This document shows, one piece after another, positions 63,742-64,000 of a DNA stretch of 64,000 bases (within the stretch, counting starts at the first letter, position 1; each line of letters opens with the position of its first letter). The stretch comes from Streptomyces sp. WM6378. Its GTDB lineage: Bacteria > Actinomycetota > Actinomycetes > Streptomycetales > Streptomycetaceae. The position numbers and the translations under genes are program-made. The stretch is from NCBI RefSeq assembly GCF_001279695.1, contig NZ_LGDD01000328.1, positions 186,001-250,000 of the forward strand, in the 5' to 3' direction. The notes under the pieces were generated by a model. That model searched no databases. It had not been told where the DNA came from and worked only from the letters and a program-made list of their open reading frames with translations.

Positions 63742-64000
63742 TCGAGAAGCTGCTCCCGCTCTCGGCCGCCGCATCGGAACAGTTCGGCGACACTCCGGAC
63801 GGGGAGGGCCTCTTCCCGCAGGAGCGGGCGTTGCTGGCGGGGGTGGGCGCGGGCCGCCGCCGGGAGTTCACGACGGTGCGGCACTGCGCCCGCCTGGCCC
63901 TGAAGGAACTGGGCGTGCCCCCGGCCCCCCTCCTGCCCGACGAGGGGGGCGCCCCGGGCTGGCCGACGGGGATCGTGGGCAGCATGACCCACTGCCGCGG
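63738..64000 (+). CDS. Sfp/EntD-type 4'-phosphopantetheinyl transferase, N-terminal part (runs off window)
   Basis: The partial gene has a TTG start overlapping the carrier protein stop (TTGA). The visible 87 residues show the EntD-like N-terminus LFPQERALLAGVGAGRRREF, the basic segment RHCARLALKELGV and the start of the core motif GWPTGIVGSMTHCRG. The enzyme attaches phosphopantetheine from CoA to the cluster's carrier domains. The catalytic part lies beyond base 64000, so completeness is unknown. The cluster therefore continues past the right edge. Confidence 0.9.
   Translation, partial: MIEKLLPLSAAASEQFGDTPDGEGLFPQERALLAGVGAGRRREFTTVRHCARLALKELGVPPAPLLPDEGGAPGWPTGIVGSMTHCR

Overview
The window is high-GC actinomycete chromosome, almost certainly Streptomyces. 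The GC content, GTG/TTG starts, ATGA overlaps, SpoIIE-type phosphatase, SARP regulator and rare TTA codons all fit. Positions 1 to about 11,850 are ordinary chromosomal genes. They comprise the end of a succinate dehydrogenase/fumarate reductase operon, a GH18-like secreted protein, a PAS-GAF-PP2C phosphatase, an anti-sigma-like kinase, a Nudix hydrolase, a GntR regulator, a septum-formation-like membrane protein, a serpin, a nitrilase-family hydrolase and a CsbD protein.

From about 11,850 to the right edge, and beyond it, lies one large biosynthetic cluster for a halogenated peptide-polyketide that I do not recognise. Tryptophan supply is encoded by a class II DAHP synthase, trpE, trpG, trpD and trpC, with a MocR-type regulator. 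A flavin-dependent tryptophan halogenase and a flavin reductase presumably make chlorotryptophan. An SbnB/SbnA pair should make L-2,3-diaminopropionate. A small type II PKS set (ACP, KS, chain-length-factor-like KS, ketoreductase, HCCA-isomerase-like protein) should make an acyl chain. The core NRPS (30769-41985) reads C-A-T-E-C-A-T-C-A*-T-TE. Its third adenylation domain (A*) is visibly degenerate. A separate half-C/A/T protein (21175-23724), next to a SyrP/TauD-like hydroxylase, is the natural candidate to supply that module. Other parts are a P450, an MbtH protein, a type II thioesterase, a FAAL plus carrier protein, an NAT-like protein, a deoxyribosyltransferase-like protein and an Sfp-type PPTase cut by the window edge. 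Export is probably handled by a two-part ABC-2 transporter, a MacB-like ABC system and an MMPL protein.

The clearest new signal is regulatory. Six promoters (upstream of the type II TE, ACP operon, NRPS, MbtH, sbnB and the FAAL operon) share one composite element: two NGTCAG boxes 11 bp apart, then exactly 10 bp, then an NANNAT -10 hexamer. This is the architecture expected for the cluster's SARP. A second element of about 85 bp, aligned without gaps, is shared by the trpC and halogenase promoters. An 18-bp dyad next to the ArsR-type gene at 51303 recurs upstream of the MMPL gene at 57780. A fourth motif, with roughly 24-bp periodicity, flanks the MocR gene and trpE. The pathway therefore appears to be wired by at least four separable DNA signals, plus TTA codons that suggest bldA control.
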